A stretch of DNA of 64,000 nt from Apostichopus californicus (lineage: Eukaryota > Echinodermata > Holothuroidea > Aspidochirotida > Stichopodidae), in assembly GCA_020650975.1 (NCBI GenBank), contig JAIPMN010170627.1:36734-100733 (forward strand). The letters are read 5' to 3'. Shown one piece after another: positions 61,290 to 64,000 of the stretch (within the stretch, counting starts at the first letter, position 1; every line of letters begins with the position of its first letter). The position numbers were made by a program, and so were the translations under genes. Under the pieces are notes generated by a model. It did no database searches and was not told the DNA's origin. It worked only from the letters and a program-made list of their open reading frames with translations.

Positions 61290-64000
61290 GTTGCATGGAG
61301 CCAGCTTAGCATAACGTTCCTCTTGTTCTTCACAATGTTTGGTGCTGTCTTTACGTCCATCATGAAAGTAAACAAAATGAGGATGAGGTGCTATTATGAA
61401 ATCCCATGTTGCCATGTTGCTTGTACAAGCTACGGATCTCAAAAAAGCTCCAACAGTTCTTCTTTCTGATATTATTGTATTTTTATGATTCCATATTACT
61501 ACTCTCTTACTTCAATACTATTCACAATCCTGTTAGATATGAAGTCATGTGTAAATGCAGTTTTGCAAAGTATGTGGTGTCATATCATGAATCGTATGGA
61601 GTTATATTAAGGAAACTAAATGAAGACATTGTCCCTTACAATGGGCTTGTAATTATAACCGATTAACTGACAATTTTTCATTGGCCCAGTAACCCTTCAC
61701 CTGCTAAAACTGTAAGAACCCTACAGCAATATGATGAATTGTTTCCGAACAGTAATTTAGTTTCTTCAGGAGAAACTTGAAGAAACTAGTTATTTCCAGT
61801 TTCATTGTTTTCTGTTAAAAACAGAACCCTGTCATGCATTAGGAGCAATTCCTAGACTATGCCATAGCCTCTCTTGCCATGTAGCTCAGCAGAAACAAAA
61901 CAAACACTTTATCATTTCATTTTGCCTACACAAAGTGTAAAGGAAATGAACAGGAACTGGAATTTTTCCATGGCTGAACCATAGATCTACACATGTAGCA
62001 TCTACTGTATAAGTATGACATCCATCATGTGTTTTGGAGATATAATACAAGCAGGCATCACAAACACACATACACACTCAGGTGGGTTTCACATTCAGCC
62101 CCTGTAGCCAGCCATCTAGCCAGCCAATATTTGTGTGACATATAATTGTCGCAAATACAATAATAACGTCGCTCAATAAAATCTGGAAAACAACTTCTAT
62201 GCAGGTGTTATTTAGTTGGGTACTCCCTCAATTTACCCATAAAACCAAGCATGACAAATTCCATTTTCAGAAATGTTCAAATATTTCATGTGCCATATCA
62301 TTTCATAGTTACAAACATGTGCCTTCATGTTGCCCTGTAGCCTATATGTACTATAACAAAGGAAGTACTAATAGATAGATAGATACTTGGGGCACTGTCA
62401 AAAAAGCTCCACCAGCTAGCTGTTATGTGTACAGGTGTATGTGGCAAAAACTTTTAGTGGAATTAGAATTGAAGAAAATTATTTCACCCAAGCCTTGACA
62501 CACACAAACACCAACTATGTTTTTCAGTATTTGACCTCTATTGACTTCAAATGACATTTGACCCCTTATAAAATTGGCAGGGTTCATCTACCCTCTACAT
62601 GGGCACATTACACACAAAGTATGAGATTCATGCATGTTTTCCCCATCGAGTTAACCAGATGAAGTTTCTTCAATATTTTACCCCAAATGACGTACAAAAT
62701 TAATAGGTTGGCTATGGACAGACTAAGCATCAGACTAATCCATTATGGCTCATCGATCAGTCCCATACACACACCGTCTTCATGACATATATACCTAACA
62801 TCAGGAATGCAGATGCATTTGCCTTGGTGCCCTTTTAGTGCTGAGCTCCCACAATATCCCCTTACCTTGTTTACCTACTTTCAAGTTCATAGCCTGCTTC
62901 GTTTCTCTTTCTTGCCTTCTTATTTTCTTATTTTTAATTTAGGTTTATCCTCACCTTTCCCCTCCCTTTCTTGGCTGGCCCCCTAATGGCTTTCAGGAGT
63001 GATTTGATTCCACATCTTTGAGCTGAAAGAAGTAAAAATAAAAGTTGAACATATCAAAATAAATACTTTACTTAAAAAAACAGCCTTAGTAGTAGTAAAC
63101 TATATTTTGTATTGGGAAAGAAGTAGGAAAACAAGAAATTCCATGATTTATAACAAAGTTGCACACATGCATTAAAACATTGTAGTATAAGAAAGCAGCA
63201 CATATAATTTTCTTCAAACGATTTATTTGCACTACAGTGATCTTTTTGCATAATATTAACTCAGCAATAACATATTGGTCTCGCCCTTAGCATAGCATGG
63301 CGAGACACAGATATCAATCTGTTGTTGGCCCTCATGAAGAAGGTTAACAGTGGCTGTAATGTTGTTTGGAAACAAAGAGTTGATCCTCAGCAATTTCTTC
63401 CATTATAAAAGTAAGGCTATATTTATTTTTATCTAAAGTATTTAATCATACCCCACTCACATAAGATTTCCCTATACTCTATGTAATGTAATACCAGATT
63501 ATTTAGTTCATTTCCTATTTTCACTATAGACTATCCCTTTAATCGTCTGAGCCAGCTATTTATGCAACATACACATACATGTACACATAAACCCACGTCA
63601 TCACAACATACACATATGTCAACTTAATTGCATAGGTTACTTTTTTTCAGTCCACTTAAATTTTTCACTGGACTGCTCCTTTAATGACTGGCCTGGCTGG
63701 CTATGTAAGTAAGTGGTTTTAGAAAACCAAAACTATTACAGATAAGAGCAGCAGCTCCCGGGAAAAGGTGTCATTGTAAAAGGAGGAGATATTTGACGAA
63801 TGACAGAAGTTTAGGAATGAGGGAGAACAAATGCTATATGGCCCAGAAACACATGAATATTAATGAGGTTACATGTTATTTTCAAATGGAAATGTAACTA
63901 TCATTATCCACCATGACCAATCTACAAAGTATGAAGATGATCGGTTATACCATTGCAAAGTAAATGAAATTTGTAGAATTTCACTTGAATTGCTGCCTAC
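61290..64000. other. Stretch without a recognised gene, dispersed repeat fragments
   Basis: No gene is recognised. At about 62525-62700 there is a copy of the TGACC repeat family ('tgacctctattgacttcaaatgacatttgacccc'). Similar eroded phrases ('ccatgaccaatctacaaagtatgaagatgatc') sit at 63908-63945, and a (TAGA)n run near 62372. Open frames are short and anonymous. Confidence 0.4.

Noticed and set aside
1-64000. CRISPR array, operons, tRNA or rRNA genes
   Set aside because: Tandem arrays here lack spacers of uniform size, there is no bacterial gene layout, and I saw no convincing cloverleaf or rRNA core by eye; a covariance-model scan would be needed to rule out tRNAs.

Overview
The window looks like animal nuclear DNA, most likely from a marine invertebrate deuterostome. 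An echinoderm, perhaps a sea cucumber, is my best guess. The reasons are AT-rich intronic and intergenic DNA, frequent 'taggcct' words, dispersed TGACCT-rich repeats, and a dense mix of fossil transposons (hAT, pogo-like, Helitron with OTU, Penelope-like, two LINE types, a Ty3-like gag-protease, integrase-like DDE). There are no operons, ribosome binding sites or CRISPR arrays. The species guess is an inference. One 10-base N gap sits in a poly-G tract at 33291-33300, so homopolymers limited the assembly.

Layout. 0.9-3.7 kb: decayed hAT/ZMYM1-like transposase (minus). 4.0-4.76 kb: satellite-like array rich in TGACCT. 5.3-6.7 kb: two minisatellites (15 bp and 21 bp), the second running into a 5'-truncated LINE 3' end (6.7-7.07 kb). 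7.5-8.95 kb: local duplications. 11.4 kb: N-terminal part of an integrase-like protein. 16.2-18.7 kb: Jockey-like LINE (minus) with YADD. 26.97-31.18 kb: complete-looking but decayed pogo-like element with terminal inverted repeats, carrying a nested 400-bp non-autonomous element that has its own 6-bp target duplication. 32.6-34.4 kb: dispersed repeat ends and a candidate element with an 8-bp flanking duplication. 35.42-39.64 kb: candidate 4.2-kb element with long structured inverted ends. 40.8-42.0 kb: gag-protease fossil. 43.93-44.02 kb: near-perfect 39-bp-arm hairpin. 45.0-45.9 kb: second copy of the LINE family seen at 6.7 kb. 48.8-50.6 kb: Helitron (Helentron type) N-terminal fragment with OTU domain. 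51.1-52.0 kb: integrase-like fossil. 53.2-53.5 kb: 18-bp minisatellite.

The only region that looks like a host gene is 55.9-61.3 kb, minus strand. Separate pieces in consistent order encode a GGGTR/LFFP domain, an acidic linker, a short exon with a good donor, and a C-terminal HECT ubiquitin-ligase domain with its catalytic-cysteine region. It contains two in-frame TGA codons and one frame change, so it is either a decaying copy or misassembled. A Penelope-like GIY-YIG fragment, with what looks like the remains of a hammerhead ribozyme, lies antisense inside it.

The genes do not form a pathway. This is a transposon-rich segment with one probable HECT-family locus. The most interesting structures are the nested element in the pogo transposase, the element with structured ends at 35.4-39.6 kb, the Helentron OTU fragment, the decayed ribozyme motif and the long hairpin.
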